Shown: piece after piece, positions 62,550 through 64,000 of the stretch
Layout of the letters: each line of letters opens with the position of its first letter
Numbering within the stretch: the stretch's first letter is position 1
Assembly (NCBI GenBank): GCA_965232015.1
Contig: OZ246946.1
Coordinates: 1,612,001 to 1,676,000, forward strand
Direction of reading: 5' to 3'
Length of the DNA stretch: 64,000 bases
Source of the DNA: JAJEAO01 sp963667635
GTDB taxonomy: Bacteria; Acidobacteriota; Vicinamibacteria; Marinacidobacterales; Marinacidobacteraceae
Made by a program: the position numbers and the translations under genes
The notes under the pieces: generated by a model
What the model was told of the DNA's origin: nothing
The model's database searches: none
Seen by the model: only the letters and a program-made list of their open reading frames with translations

Positions 62550-63734
62550 GTGACGATCCCCCAACCCGGCGACTTCGCCCGGGCGCTGGCGCTGGCCGCG
62601 GCTGGCGCTCTCGCCGCTTGCGGAGGCGGAGGCGCCGGGATGGAATCCGCTCCCGAGCCCACTGCCGAGCCGTCCCCGACACCGACGGCGGATCACTTCG
62701 TCCCCTCGACACCGGAGAACGTCGTCTGGGGCTGGTTCCCGACCGACCGGGATCCAGTGCTCCGGGTGCAGCCCGGCGAGATGGTCCGGATGGACACGCT
62801 GACCCACGCCGGAGCGGTGCAGGACGAAGAGCCGGTCGCGTATCTCACCGGGCTTGGCGTGCCGCGGGAGGAGATCCCCGACGATGTGCTCGACTTCTGG
62901 GCCTCGCGGGAGGGCCGTCCCCGGGAGGGCCGGAGTGGACACGTCATCACCGGCCCGGTGTACGTCGAGGGCGCCGAGCCGGGGGATGTGCTCGAGATCG
63001 AGATCCTCTCCATCGAGACCCGGGTCCCGTGGGGCGTGAACAACACCTCCGCCCGCGGCGGCGTGTTCTCCGAGAGCTACCCCGGCTTCCGGGAGGACGA
63101 CCCGGCGCTCGATATCCCGCCGGGGGCCCGCCACCTCATCCGCACCGGGATGTCGGACGGTCGCGAAGTGGCGTTCCTTCCCCACGGGATCGAGGTCCCG
63201 CTCGCTCCGTTCATGGGCATCCTGGCGGTGGCGCCGGATCCCGTCGTCGGGGAGCCGGGAGTCATCGTCCCCGGCGTTCAGGGTTCGCGCCCGCCGGGTC
63301 TCTTCGGCGGCAACCTCGACGTGAAGGACCTGAAGGCGGGGACGACGGTGTACCTGCCGGTCTTCCATCCGGGAGCGCTCTTCTACGCCGGGGATCCCCA
63401 CGGGGCGCAGGGGGACGGCGAGGTGAGCGGCACCGCGATCGAGCAGTCGCTGACCGGCGTCTTTCGCTTCGCGGTGCACAAGGACCGGACGCTGACCGCG
63501 CCGCGCGCCGAGAACGATGACCACTACATGGTGATGGGGATTGATCTGGACCTCGACCGGGCCGCCCGGCAGGCGACCTGGGAAGCAGTGAAGTTCCTGC
63601 AGGAGGAGAAAGGGCTCTCGGCGGCGGAAGCGCTCTCGCTCGCCTCCATCGCGGTGGACTTCCGGGTGAGCGAGGTCGTGGATCTCACCCAGGTCGTCAC
63701 CGGGTTCATCCCGAAAGGGATCTTCCCCGAGTAG
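62550..63734 (+). CDS. acetamidase/formamidase family lipoprotein
   Basis: Protein of 394 residues. GTG 62550 is supported by AGGAGG six bases upstream and gives a lipobox (GALAACGGGG). The mature part has the FmdA/AmdA fold: VRMDTLTHAG, HVITGPVYVEGAEPGDVLEIEIL, GVQGSRPPGLFGGNLDVKDL and AGDPHGAQGDGEVSGTAIE. Cytoplasmic members hydrolyse formamide or acetamide; an exported lipoprotein form must act on an extracytoplasmic amide, unidentified. It lies 31 bases after the M28 gene and is probably cotranscribed. Confidence 0.9.
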   Translation: MTIPQPGDFARALALAAAGALAACGGGGAGMESAPEPTAEPSPTPTADHFVPSTPENVVWGWFPTDRDPVLRVQPGEMVRMDTLTHAGAVQDEEPVAYLTGLGVPREEIPDDVLDFWASREGRPREGRSGHVITGPVYVEGAEPGDVLEIEILSIETRVPWGVNNTSARGGVFSESYPGFREDDPALDIPPGARHLIRTGMSDGREVAFLPHGIEVPLAPFMGILAVAPDPVVGEPGVIVPGVQGSRPPGLFGGNLDVKDLKAGTTVYLPVFHPGALFYAGDPHGAQGDGEVSGTAIEQSLTGVFRFAVHKDRTLTAPRAENDDHYMVMGIDLDLDRAARQATWEAVKFLQEEKGLSAAEALSLASIAVDFRVSEVVDLTQVVTGFIPKGIFPE

Positions 63735-63764
63735 CTCTCGCCAAGACCGTCAGTCCCCCGATGG

Positions 63765-64000
63765 TCAGTCCGTCGTGCAGGAGGACTCCATTCGCCAACT
63801 GAGGAAACGGAAGCCTTGCGGCGCCGCACCCAGTTGCTCACATCGGCTCCGGTCGGCGCCGGACAGCCCGAGAGTGGCATTGCTGCAGATCTGAGCCCGC
63901 GCTGTGCTTTCGGCCGCCTCACGCGAACTGCCGGTTGCGGTGGCGGAGCCAGTGAGGACCTGGGTCGCGGTTTCCGCCTCCAGCGAGACGGTGCAGGTCC
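63765..64000 (-). CDS. C-terminal end of an unidentified protein (runs off the window end)
   Basis: The minus-strand frame is open from the window edge to TGA 63765-63767. The visible 77 or so residues contain an Ala/Thr/Ser-rich stretch (LEAETATQVLTGSATATGSS), three spread cysteines and RFLSWRMESSC near the end. Cysteine content and composition suggest a secreted protein. No family recognised. Confidence 0.4.
   Translation of the reverse strand, partial: TCTVSLEAETATQVLTGSATATGSSREAAESTARAQICSNATLGLSGADRSRCEQLGAAPQGFRFLSWRMESSCTTD

Overview
This is a 64 kb stretch of a very GC-rich (about 70%), densely coded bacterial chromosome from a diderm (Gram-negative type) organism: it carries a TonB-dependent receptor, an outer-membrane beta-barrel protein, a TRAP transporter, a periplasmic protease and lipoproteins. 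The set of a TatT-type TRAP lipoprotein with a fused DctQM permease, two secreted M28 peptidases, Tat-exported enzymes, GTG/TTG starts with short stop-start overlaps, and many short palindromic intergenic repeats fits Acidobacteriota (Thermoanaerobaculia-like), with Gemmatimonadota as the alternative. This placement is an inference from gene content; there is no rRNA gene in the window.

Layout. 1-1.2 kb: 5' part of thrS and a tRNA-Val. 1.5-4.5 kb: a GspE/PilB ATPase facing a Na/Pi cotransporter. 4.9-7.8 kb: an HtrA protease and an outer-membrane protein. 7.8-16.2 kb: one leftward cell-shape operon (mreB-mreC-mreD-mrdA-rodA-rng-rsbW-like-suhB), divergent from a PpiD-like chaperone and a STAS anti-sigma antagonist. 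19-22.7 kb: moeA-moaC-larE-MBL hydrolase. 22.7-27.7 kb: tatA, an ornithine cyclodeaminase homologue, and nnrD-tsaE-degenerate sulfatase. 28.3-33.5 kb: a TatT/DctP/DctQM TRAP system and an orphan RND adaptor. 34-42.8 kb: Tat-exported enzymes, a secreted zincin, an AAA/nuclease protein and a TonB receptor.

42.9-49.4 kb is a light- and lipid-related locus: a fatty-acid desaturase and a CarH/LitR-like regulator diverge from an FAD amine oxidase, a DUF1365 protein and two CFA-type methyltransferases. The regulator keeps the W-x9-EH photoreceptor signature but lacks both cobalt-ligand histidines. 49.3-53.5 kb is a decaying defence/mobile island: an IS256-type remnant, a DNA methyltransferase fused to an HNH nuclease, an intact ISKra4-family insertion sequence (inverted repeats, 7-bp target duplication, -1 frameshift heptamer) and an mcrC pseudogene. 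53.6-64 kb: an exported KatG with an OxyR-like upstream motif, a DUF1295 protein, an EamA transporter, two M28 peptidases, a HEPN-domain protein, an acetamidase-like lipoprotein and the end of one further gene.

Three repeat families punctuate the intergenic DNA: a MITE-like element with CAGCCTGTGGA termini (two full copies and two fragments), a roughly 200-bp repeat (two copies) and a small palindrome built on GCCGGACTCCAGTCCGGC.
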